In this document: positions 8,401-14,644 of the stretch, piece by piece
How the letters are laid out: every line of letters begins with the position of its first letter
How positions within the stretch are numbered: position 1 is the stretch's first letter
Origin: Saprospiraceae bacterium UBA6168
GTDB taxonomy: Bacteria > Bacteroidota > Bacteroidia > Chitinophagales > Saprospiraceae
Assembly (NCBI GenBank): GCA_002435785.1
Contig: DIUC01000002.1
Span: 1-25,037 of the forward strand
DNA length: 25,037 bases
Direction of reading: 5' to 3'
The notes under the pieces: generated by a model
Told to the model about the DNA's origin: nothing
The model's database searches: none
The model's input: only the letters and a program-made list of their open reading frames with translations
Position numbers and translations under genes: made by a program

Positions 8401-8420
8401 TGATAGCTTTTGCGCTATCA
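8401..8420. repeat. Small hairpin after gdhA
   Basis: TGATAGC (8401-8407) and GCTATCA (8414-8420) form a perfect 7-bp stem with a 6-base loop. It has no T-tail and lies between the gdhA stop and the two-way terminator, so it may protect the 3' end of the gdhA transcript. Confidence 0.4.
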
Positions 8421-8430
8421 AACGCATCCA

Positions 8431-9873
8431 TTAAGGGAAAATCCCCAGCGAGGTATAATCGTTGCCAATCAGCTTGATGGCGTAGGCAAATGCAGCCGTG
8501 CGCATATCAATGTTGTGCTGGCGCTGGAACTCGTGGATGAAGCCATAAGACCTGGCCATGGTCTCCTCCAAGCCGGAGCGCACGAGGTCCACCTCGTCGG
8601 CACCACGGGCCACTTTGCGGAGCAATTCGGGGTCAATCTGACGGCCCGTCAAGTCCTGCATCACGTGCAACAGGCGCTCTTGGGAGGTTTGGTTGAAGCG
8701 CTTTTCCATCCGACCGAAGCGCATGTGCGAGAGGTTTTTCAGCCACTCGAAGTAGGAAACCGTCACACCACCGGCGTTCAAGTACACGTCGGGGATGATG
8801 AGGACGCCTTTTTTCAGCAAAATCTCCTCTGCTGCAGAGGAAATAGGGCCGTTGGCAGCTTCTCCAATGATTTTCGCCTGAATCCTGCCAGCGTTCTCCG
8901 AGGTGATTTGGTTCTCCAATGCCGCCGGAACGAGGATGTCGCAGGGCATTTCGAGAATCTTGTTGCGGTCGGCCTGCGGCAGCACCGTAGCGCCGGGGTA
9001 GTTGAGGATGGAGCCGGTCTCCTTGCGGATTTCGAGCAGCTTCTCGATGTCAATGCCGCCTTCGAGGTAGATGCTGCCTTCGTACTCGCCCACGCCCACC
9101 ACCTTCACGTCGCCTTCTTGCTGGGAAATGGTGCCGGTGTAGGAGCCCACGTTGCCCATACCCTGTATAATCATCGTTTTGCCCGCAAGGCCAGGGGTCA
9201 GTCCTACCTGCTTCATGTCGTGTACATCGGAGCAAGCCTCCCGAAGGCCGTAAAATACGCCCCGGCCAGTGGCCTCGGTGCGGCCTTGAATGCCATAGAG
9301 CGCCACGGGTTTGCCCGTCACGCAGCCAGCGGCGTCAATCTCGTTTTCCCGGAGGGTGCGGTAAGTGTCGTAAATCCAGGCCATTTCCCTGCCGCCTGTT
9401 CCGTAGTCGGGGGCGGGCACGTCAATGCTGGGGCCGATGAAGTTGCGGCGCACCAGCTCGTAGGTGTAGCGGCGGGTGATGCGCTCCAGTTCGTCCTCCG
9501 TGTAGTCCTTGGGGTTGATTTTGACCCCGCCCTTTGCACCACCAAATGGCACGTGCACAATGGCGCATTTGTAGGACATCAGGGTGGCGAGGGCCATCAC
9601 CTCGTGCTGGTCCACGTTGTCGGCATAGCGGATACCGCCCTTCGTGGGCAGGCGGTGGTGGCTGTGCTGCACCCGATACGCCTCAATCACCTTCACCTCC
9701 GTCTTGCCCGTCGTCTTGTTGGTGATTTCGACAGGAAATTGGATGGCGTAGATGGAGTTGCAGACATTGATTTGGTGCAACAAACCGGCATCGAGGCCGG
9801 TGTACGGTGCTGCTTTTTTGAAAAAGTTTTCTACCGTGTTGTAAAAATTTGGAACTTGAATTTGGCTACTCAT
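8431..9873 (-). CDS. gdhA: Glu/Leu/Phe/Val dehydrogenase family, glutamate dehydrogenase
   Basis: A 480-residue cytoplasmic enzyme that interconverts glutamate and 2-oxoglutarate plus ammonia with NAD(P). The substrate site is intact: PTKGGIRY (Lys78), PFGGAKGGVKINP (catalytic Lys114) and PAPDYGTG (Asp156). The nucleotide-binding Rossmann motif reads IIQGMGNVGS (about 234-243), and the family's C-terminal part includes IIPDVYLNAGGVTVSYFEW. The N-terminal ATG overlaps the last 8 bases of ccmD, so translation is probably coupled and gdhA belongs to the ccmD transcript. Coenzyme preference cannot be told by eye. The length is a little greater than the common ~420-450 residues, with an insertion around residues 250-300. 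Glu dehydrogenase is preferred to Leu/Phe/Val dehydrogenase because of the PTKGGIRY context. Confidence 0.93.
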   Translation of the reverse strand: MSSQIQVPNFYNTVENFFKKAAPYTGLDAGLLHQINVCNSIYAIQFPVEITNKTTGKTEVKVIEAYRVQHSHHRLPTKGGIRYADNVDQHEVMALATLMSYKCAIVHVPFGGAKGGVKINPKDYTEDELERITRRYTYELVRRNFIGPSIDVPAPDYGTGGREMAWIYDTYRTLRENEIDAAGCVTGKPVALYGIQGRTEATGRGVFYGLREACSDVHDMKQVGLTPGLAGKTMIIQGMGNVGSYTGTISQQEGDVKVVGVGEYEGSIYLEGGIDIEKLLEIRKETGSILNYPGATVLPQADRNKILEMPCDILVPAALENQITSENAGRIQAKIIGEAANGPISSAAEEILLKKGVLIIPDVYLNAGGVTVSYFEWLKNLSHMRFGRMEKRFNQTSQERLLHVMQDLTGRQIDPELLRKVARGADEVDLVRSGLEETMARSYGFIHEFQRQHNIDMRTAAFAYAIKLIGNDYTSLGIFP

Positions 9874-10087
9874 GATTTTTAATTTGGTCCTCCAATTTGG
9901 TGAGCTTCCTGTCCAGATAAATTAGGTAAACTACAATTCCAAGAAAAATAGCTGCAATCACAGCCACTACCACGTACATTTTCCCCATGCTGCGCATGAA
10001 GTCCGTGTCTTCCTGTGCCAACAAAAAAGTGAGGGGGAGAACGAGCAGTGGAAGTGTGGCAAAAGCTTTTTTTGAAGCTATCAACAT
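9866..10087 (-). CDS. ccmD: CcmD-like cytochrome c maturation small membrane protein
   Basis: A 73-residue protein with a signal-like hydrophobic N-terminus (LPLLVLPLTFLLAQ, about residues 12-25), a short periplasmic linker, one membrane helix (about 36-58, YVVVAVIAAIFLGIVVYLIYL) and a charged tail (DRKLTKLEDQ). The GKMYVVVAV...YLIYLDRKLTKLE pattern is that of Bacteroidota CcmD-like proteins. In the cytochrome c maturation system CcmD stabilises the CcmABC heme-handling complex. The position after ccsA and ccmB supports this. Its stop codon lies 8 bases inside the gdhA gene. A terminator-like hairpin separates it from ccsA, so it may also have its own promoter, for example near the TTACTTTG reading at 10157-10164 on the minus strand, which is a weak match. 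Confidence 0.8.
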   Translation of the reverse strand: MLIASKKAFATLPLLVLPLTFLLAQEDTDFMRSMGKMYVVVAVIAAIFLGIVVYLIYLDRKLTKLEDQIKNHE

Positions 10088-10162
10088 GGTCTTGGTATTT
10101 AACTTTTTAACCTGTCCTGTAAACGGGCGCTAAGGTCAATCAAATTTTCTGTTCGGCAAAGT

Positions 10163-10216
10163 AAAAAGGTTTGGAGGTATGGAGGTTTGGTAAACATACC
10201 TCCGTACCTCAAACCT
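10163..10216 (-). terminator. Terminator hairpin of ccsA, built from octamer repeats
   Basis: On the minus strand the end of ccsA runs into a stem of about 19 bp: arm 10198-10216, an 11-base loop (10187-10197), arm 10167-10186, followed by a T-run (A63-A67 on the plus strand). The ccsA stop codon (10209-10211) lies inside the first arm. The plus-strand arm is three 8-base units, AGGTTTGG, AGGTATGG, AGGTTTGG (10167-10190), so terminator and tandem repeat are one structure. Confidence 0.75.
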
Positions 10217-11261
10217 CCATCAGCCTATCCCGCAAGCGGGCCGAGCGCAGTACGATTTCCGCAATCCAAACCCCCAGCAACGTCCAGCCGATGATGGCGG
10301 GCCGGAAGACCAGCTTCATCGTGTTATCTAGGTCTTGGCTGCCGAAGGCGATGTTGCCGCCAGCTCCCGGGTGCAGGCTGTCCGTCAGTTTTGGGATGAT
10401 ATAGAGCAGCGGAACCAAGCTGGCAAAAGCGAAAATATTGTACACGGCACTCACCTTGGACTTTTTTTCGGGGTCTTCAAACGAACCTCGCAGCACGAAG
10501 TAGGCACCGTAAATCAGCAGGGCAATGGCCGTCATGTTCTGCTTCACGTCCCAGCTCCAGAATTTTCCCCAAGTATATTTCGCCCAAATGGCGCCCGTGA
10601 TGAGGCCCAGTATGCCCAGCAACAGCCCAACATTGGTCAGGGCCATGGCCTTCCGGTCGTCGTCGGGGTTCGACTTCCAGAGGTAGCGCACGCTCATCAC
10701 CATCCCGGCCGTCAGGATGATGAACATGGCCATCCAAAGCGGAACGTGGTAGTAGGTATTGCGGATGGTTTCGCTGAGGATGTTGCGAAATGGGAAGGTA
10801 AATGCAGCTTTTTCATGGAGTTTTGCAATTTCGGCATTCGGCCAGAGCGCCTCGCCGAGCGCTGTGTTGATGCTGTCTTGCGTGACGACGATGCCGCCGG
10901 GCAGCACGCTTGCCCCATCCACCGGGCTGTCAATCAGCAGCGTGAAGTCCTTTACTTTCTGCTCCACGGGCAGGTAGGCCGGGATGTCGAAGGTGAGCCG
11001 CACCACCCGGTCGTCCACAACTTCGATGCGGCTGGCGGCCAGCGCTTTGTCGCTGCCCATCTTTAGCCAAGCCCGCAGCTTTTCTTTTTCCTTCGTAAAA
11101 AAGGAGTTGTAGCCCTGCACCGTCAACACCTCGCTGCGCCCCGTGCGTAGGCTGACGGGGCTTGCGTCCGTGATGCCCGTTTTCAGCGGGGTCAGCATCC
11201 CCACGAAGATGGTGTAGAAAAGGATGACCACACCGAGTACCTTCCACCAGTATTTTTTCAT
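10209..11261 (-). CDS. ccsA: CcsA/CcmC heme-handling protein with extra periplasmic domain
   Basis: A 350-residue membrane protein of the CcsA/CcmC heme-handling family, which presents heme for cytochrome c maturation. The tryptophan-rich heme motif is WGKFWSWDVKQ (231-241), flanked by His172 in YHVPLW and His297 in SLHPG, which correspond to the axial histidines of CcmC. The core (about 170-345) has six membrane segments. Unlike the ~220-250 residues usual for CcmC, there is an additional N-terminal membrane segment (about 4-24) and a ~145-residue extracytoplasmic domain (25-165), whose SPVSLRTGRSEVLTVQGYNS pattern resembles TIG/Ig-like folds. The ATG at 11261 is preferred because the 20-residue upstream extension is polar and comes from tandem repeat DNA. 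It lies between ccmB and ccmD, in an expected order. Confidence 0.88.
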   Translation of the reverse strand: MKKYWWKVLGVVILFYTIFVGMLTPLKTGITDASPVSLRTGRSEVLTVQGYNSFFTKEKEKLRAWLKMGSDKALAASRIEVVDDRVVRLTFDIPAYLPVEQKVKDFTLLIDSPVDGASVLPGGIVVTQDSINTALGEALWPNAEIAKLHEKAAFTFPFRNILSETIRNTYYHVPLWMAMFIILTAGMVMSVRYLWKSNPDDDRKAMALTNVGLLLGILGLITGAIWAKYTWGKFWSWDVKQNMTAIALLIYGAYFVLRGSFEDPEKKSKVSAVYNIFAFASLVPLLYIIPKLTDSLHPGAGGNIAFGSQDLDNTMKLVFRPAIIGWTLLGVWIAEIVLRSARLRDRLMEV

Positions 11262-11263
11262 GT

Positions 11264-11295
11264 TTGTTGAATTGTTGAATTGCTGGATTGTTTTG
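11264..11295. repeat. 8-bp tandem array upstream of ccsA
   Basis: Four 8-base units in register: TTGTTGAA, TTGTTGAA, TTGCTGGA, TTGTTTTG. The array abuts the ccsA start codon with a two-base gap, so on the minus strand it forms the immediate leader of ccsA. No inverted copy was seen nearby. Confidence 0.7.
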
Positions 11296-11322
11296 GGTTC
11301 AGGTTTCAAATTAACCGACACT

Positions 11323-11350
11323 GTCTATGGTCTAAAGTCTATCGTCTTTA
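11323..11350. repeat. 7-bp tandem array at the end of ccmB
   Basis: Four 7-base units in register: GTCTATG, GTCTAAA, GTCTATC, GTCTTTA (starts at 11323, 11330, 11337, 11344). The last unit contains the ccmB stop codon (11348-11350, TAA on the minus strand). The word is unrelated to the array 30 bases to the left. Confidence 0.7.
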
Positions 11351-12007
11351 ATCTCTCCAAAGGAACGGAAACAACACCAGTCCCATCGCCACCAGCATCA
11401 AGTCCACGGCGGCCAGCAGGCTGATTTTGTCCCCAACGTCCGAGCCACTGAGCAGCCCGATGCTGTGCGCCGAGAGGTTGACCAGCAGCAGTAAAATTGG
11501 GATGACCACCGGGAAACTCAGGATGGCCATCAATGTGCTGCTGTTGTCGGCCTTTGCCGCTATGGCTGACACGAACGTAAACGTGATGGAAAACCCCGTA
11601 CTGCCGAGGAACAATGCGAGGGCGAAATTGCCCGCCTCCTGCACCGGGTTGCCCGCCACGAAGCTCAAAGCTACGAAGGTGAGTCCCCCCAACAACAGCA
11701 GCAGCAGGGAGTTGTAAATCATTTTTGACAGCAAGATGGCAATCGGGTGGAGCAACTGGAAGTAATAGAGCTGCCGATAGCCGCTTTCCTGCACGAAGCT
11801 CTTCATCACCGCATTCACCGATGCGAAGAGCATGATGACCCAGAACAGCACGTTCCAGACCTGCGGGCCAATGTTCTGGAAGGAGATATAAACGATGAAT
11901 ACCGTGCTGAGCACATAAAGCAAGATGCCACTGATGGCAAATTTCTGTCGCCATTCCAGCGTGATTTCCTTGCGGAGCAGGTAAAATATTTGAGCAAAAA
12001 TATTCAT
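11348..12007 (-). CDS. ccmB: CcmB, heme exporter membrane subunit
   Basis: A 219-residue integral membrane protein matching CcmB, the permease partner of the ATPase CcmA in the complex that releases holo-CcmE during cytochrome c maturation. The family signature at the N-terminus, LLRKEITLEWRQKFAISGILLY, is clear, and six hydrophobic segments follow (for example VLFWVIMLFASVNAV and NSLLLLLLGGLTFVALSFV). The length matches the usual ~220 residues. The frame extends 27 codons upstream, but the ATG at 12007 starts with the canonical MNIFAQIFYLLRKE and lies 6 bases after an exact -7 promoter box. ccsA follows 86 bases downstream. ccmA and ccmE are not in the window. Confidence 0.9.
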   Translation of the reverse strand: MNIFAQIFYLLRKEITLEWRQKFAISGILLYVLSTVFIVYISFQNIGPQVWNVLFWVIMLFASVNAVMKSFVQESGYRQLYYFQLLHPIAILLSKMIYNSLLLLLLGGLTFVALSFVAGNPVQEAGNFALALFLGSTGFSITFTFVSAIAAKADNSSTLMAILSFPVVIPILLLLVNLSAHSIGLLSGSDVGDKISLLAAVDLMLVAMGLVLFPFLWRD

Positions 12008-12013
12008 CGGCGG

Positions 12014-12021
12014 CAAAGATA
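12014..12021 (-). promoter_or_regulatory. Promoter -7 box of ccmB (TATCTTTG)
   Basis: On the minus strand the sequence reads TATCTTTG, an exact TAnnTTTG match, followed by six bases and the ccmB ATG. The transcript would be nearly leaderless. A -33 TTTG at the usual distance is not evident; the nearest T-run with G is about 30 bases upstream, within the terminator tail of the preceding gene. Confidence 0.55.
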
Positions 12022-12052
12022 CACGGCGATTCATTTCCCTACCATTTTGCCC

Positions 12053-12097
12053 AAAAAAGCGAAGGGGCAATGCTGTATCTTGTAGCATTGCCCCTTC
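12053..12097 (-). terminator. Strong intrinsic terminator of the Uma2 gene
   Basis: A perfect 14-bp stem: GAAGGGGCAATGCT (12061-12074) and AGCATTGCCCCTTC (12084-12097), loop of 9 bases. On the minus strand it is followed by GC and six T residues (12053-12058). It lies 16 bases after the stop codon of the Uma2 gene and separates it from the ccmB promoter. Confidence 0.92.
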
Positions 12098-12112
12098 TCG
12101 TGAGATGGACTT

Positions 12113-12712
12113 TTAGTCCTGCGTTTGCCAATTGACCAAGCCGTAAATCTCCCGCAGCGATACCGCTTGGCCACCAATTGGGATAGTGTCGTCGAGGTCG
12201 TTGGCGTAGGAATAAATCCAGCGGGAGGAGCCTTCGTTCATGCGGGTGTAATATTCAATGGAGGCCTCGTGCTGCGAAACGAGGAAAAACTGTTGCAAGG
12301 ACTTGATTTTCCGGTAGCGCGGCCATTTGTCGTGGCGGTCACGTTCTTCCGTGCTGTCCGAAAGCACTTCCACGAGGATGCTTGGGTTCAATGTGGCCCG
12401 CATGTTTTCCTTGTATTGGTAAAACTCCGGCTGACCCTGCACCACCACGATGACGGGATAGTAGATTTCGTTGCAAAAAGGGGAGAATACCATGCGGTCT
12501 CCAGCATAAACCCTCACATCATTTTTTTTGAAAAGTTGCCTGATTTCGCTGCTGAAATTTGTGGCAATCAGCCCGTGATTGTCGGATGTGTAGGGCATAG
12601 GTGTTATTTGTCCGTTGATAAATTCGAGTTTCAACTCAGATGCCAGTTCATGCTCGAAGTATTCTTCGAGTGTAGCCCGACGGGCTTCTGGCTGTATGGA
12701 AGTAGCAGTCAT
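12113..12712 (-). CDS. Uma2/DUF820 family protein lacking the usual catalytic Asp
   Basis: A 199-residue cytoplasmic protein of the Uma2 (DUF820) family, which has a PD-(D/E)XK nuclease-like fold. The N-terminal part with a FINGQITPMP strand (31-40) and the core ILVEVLSDSTEERDRHDKW (112-130) with Glu115 and Lys129 are typical. The strand that normally reads PD before a hydrophobic run is YYPVIVVV here: Val87 replaces the first catalytic acid (codon GTC at 12452-12454; GAC would be Asp). It may therefore be catalytically dead or bind DNA only. The true role of Uma2 proteins is unknown. The ATG at 12712 (MTATSIQ) is chosen over an upstream in-frame ATG at 12757 because it begins at the usual Uma2 N-terminus. 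It has its own strong terminator. Confidence 0.85.
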   Translation of the reverse strand: MTATSIQPEARRATLEEYFEHELASELKLEFINGQITPMPYTSDNHGLIATNFSSEIRQLFKKNDVRVYAGDRMVFSPFCNEIYYPVIVVVQGQPEFYQYKENMRATLNPSILVEVLSDSTEERDRHDKWPRYRKIKSLQQFFLVSQHEASIEYYTRMNEGSSRWIYSYANDLDDTIPIGGQAVSLREIYGLVNWQTQD

Positions 12713-12825
12713 GGTTGTTATTTTTTCCGAAGTTAAGGGTTTGTTCCAAAAAAACAAAACCTCGGCGAAGGTTCAATTGGTGGGAACTCGTCAAAAAAGC
12801 CTCCGGTCAGCCTTTATGAACCAGG

Positions 12826-13446
12826 TTACGGGTTTCGACCGCTGGTTTGGTTTGACCATCCACTAATCCGCTCCCAATCCTCCGGCGTATCCACGTCTTT
12901 TTCCCCTTCGGGAAAATCTTCGAGCGCCAACTGTGGGCGGTGTTTTTCCATCCACTTTTTTGCCCCTTGTTGGCCGTGGAGGGCAGCGAGTTCAGCGAAG
13001 TGTTCTTGGCCAAAAACGGCAGGTGGCCCAAAGCTGCCACCGTAGGCCGATGCGACGATGGAGCGGTCGGTATTGCGCCATTTTTCCAACAAATTTTTCA
13101 AAAAACCGGTCGTCACCAACGGCTGGTCGCAGAGCAAAAGGAGCATGGCAGCTGTTTTTTTGGGCAGGTGCGCCACGCCACAAGCGATGCTGCTGCCCAT
13201 GCCGCTCTCCCAATTTTCGTTGAAAACGATTTTGACGGGTAGGTGCGCAAGGGCGGGTTTTATCGCTTCGCAATGTGCGCCCAGCACCACCACAACTTGC
13301 TGGGGCTCAATGGCCAAAGCCGTCTCACAGATTTGCGCCAGCAAACTCTTGTCCCCCATGCGGAGCAACTGCTTGGGCTGCCCCAGCCTCGTGGAAGCGC
13401 CAGCCGCCAGTACCACGGCGGCCAAGTTCTCGCCCCGTTCAGCCAT
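12826..13446 (-). CDS. mocA: MocA-like molybdenum cofactor cytidylyltransferase
   Basis: A 206-residue nucleotidyltransferase of the MobA/MocA fold, predicted to join CTP to molybdopterin to form the dinucleotide cofactor of xanthine dehydrogenase-type enzymes. Visible motifs are the nucleotide-binding loop LAAGASTRLGQPKQLL (13-28), GMGSSIACGV (82-91), LLLLCDQPLV with the metal-binding Asp107 (102-111), GPPAVFG (140-146), GQQGAKK (158-164) and DVDTPEDW (184-191). GQPKQ and CDQP favour MocA (CTP) over MobA (GTP), but substrate choice is inferred. Its start ATG overlaps the stop of xdhC by 8 bases (ATGGCTGA), so the pair is translationally coupled. About 110 bases separate it from the Uma2 gene downstream. 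Confidence 0.85.
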   Translation of the reverse strand: MAERGENLAAVVLAAGASTRLGQPKQLLRMGDKSLLAQICETALAIEPQQVVVVLGAHCEAIKPALAHLPVKIVFNENWESGMGSSIACGVAHLPKKTAAMLLLLCDQPLVTTGFLKNLLEKWRNTDRSIVASAYGGSFGPPAVFGQEHFAELAALHGQQGAKKWMEKHRPQLALEDFPEGEKDVDTPEDWERISGWSNQTSGRNP

Positions 13447-14581
13447 GTTCCATGTTTATTTTTCGGTCATAAATAGGCGTGGTGCGCTGCCGCAACGGTC
13501 CGCCACTCCGTCGCCCAAACACCGACTGGATTTCAGCGGCGATGCTCAGTGCGATGGCTTCCGGGGTGGTGGCCCCGAGGTCCAGTCCCGATGGGCCGTG
13601 GAGGGTTTCGAGCAGGGTGGGGGAGAGGGGGTTGCCCTCGTCCCGGAAGGCTTCGATGATGCGCTCGGTGCGCTTTCGAGGGCCGAGCAGCCCGATGTAG
13701 CGCAGTTCGGAAGGCAGGAGTTTTTTCAGGTTGGCGAGGTCGGTTTTGTAGTCGTGGGACATGAGCACGGCGGCGGTGCGGGCATCAGCTTCCACGGGCA
13801 GTTGTGAGAATTCGGCCACCACCGTTGCCATTTCGAAGATGGGCTTGCCTATTTTCCGAAGGTTGCCCACCACCGAGAGCCGCCAGCCGAGCGTCCGCCC
13901 GATTTCGAGCAGAGGCAGCAGGTCGTAGTTGCTGCCAAGTGCCACGAGGTGGATGGGGGGCGTTATCGTTTCCACGAAAAACTTGACTTGTTGGCCGTCC
14001 TGCCAAGTCATTTCCAAGTGCCGGGAAGCCCCGTTTTCCAATGTTTCCAGCACTTCTTCCGTGAGCCGGCCCCAACCCGCCATAGGGGTCATGTTTGCCA
14101 AAAGCTCCGACTTTGTTTTCAGGATGCGCAGGCCGACCGGCACTTCTGGGCTGTTGGAGGCGGTCACGACGCCGAGCGCCAAATCGCCACGCTGCGGCAG
14201 GTTGGCTTGTGCGACCACCTTGCGCAACAGCTCCACGGGGTTAAGTGGGTCAGCGGGTTCCACAGGCTCTATCAGCACGTCAATGATGCCCTTGCAGCCC
14301 AGCCCGACGCCGATTTGGAAGGGGTCGTCGAGGGTGGTGTCGTACCTGACCACCCTTGGCCTTTGTTGAAAAATGGCCATGTTGGCCTTGCGGATGGTGT
14401 CGTCCTCCAGGCAGCCGCCGCTGATGCCACCCGTCCAATGGCCGTCGTCCACGATGAGCATACGTGCGCCTTCCCGGCGGTAGCTCGACCCGGCCACGTG
14501 CACCACGGTGGCCAATGCGGCCTTGCGTTGGGTGAAATCGAGGCGGTCGTAGGCGGCGAGTATGGTGGTGATTTCTTTCAT
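13439..14581 (-). CDS. xdhC: XdhC/CoxI family molybdenum hydroxylase maturation protein
   Basis: A 380-residue protein of the XdhC/CoxI family, which binds molybdenum cofactor and helps its sulfuration and insertion into xanthine dehydrogenase-type enzymes. The N-terminal XdhC_CoxI domain has GSSYRREGARMLI (31-43) and GGISGGCLEDD (51-61). The Rossmann C-terminal domain includes MSHDYKTDLANLKKLLP (274-290) and RYIGLLGPRKRTERI (294-308). The Rossmann loop reads LVALGSNYDLLPLL (212-225), where relatives usually have a GAG-type glycine motif, so nucleotide binding may differ. It is coupled to mocA by an 8-base overlap. No xanthine dehydrogenase, CO dehydrogenase or aldehyde oxidase subunit lies in the window, so its client enzyme is elsewhere. 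It starts 63 bases after the adenylyl cyclase stop on the same strand. Confidence 0.88.
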   Translation of the reverse strand: MKEITTILAAYDRLDFTQRKAALATVVHVAGSSYRREGARMLIVDDGHWTGGISGGCLEDDTIRKANMAIFQQRPRVVRYDTTLDDPFQIGVGLGCKGIIDVLIEPVEPADPLNPVELLRKVVAQANLPQRGDLALGVVTASNSPEVPVGLRILKTKSELLANMTPMAGWGRLTEEVLETLENGASRHLEMTWQDGQQVKFFVETITPPIHLVALGSNYDLLPLLEIGRTLGWRLSVVGNLRKIGKPIFEMATVVAEFSQLPVEADARTAAVLMSHDYKTDLANLKKLLPSELRYIGLLGPRKRTERIIEAFRDEGNPLSPTLLETLHGPSGLDLGATTPEAIALSIAAEIQSVFGRRSGGPLRQRTTPIYDRKINMEHG

Positions 14582-14644
14582 TTACTTGGCATTAATCTAC
14601 ATCGGACGTTGTGGTTCCGGGGAAAGATTTTTGGATTAGGTAGG

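Noticed and set aside
8410..9882. A 490-codon open frame on the plus strand opposite gdhA
   Set aside because: It mirrors gdhA codon by codon and is rich in His, Val and Ala as expected from an antisense shadow; gdhA on the other strand has all catalytic motifs.
11264..11350. CRISPR-like repeats
   Set aside because: Units are only 7-8 bp with no unique spacers between them and no cas genes nearby; they are simple tandem arrays.
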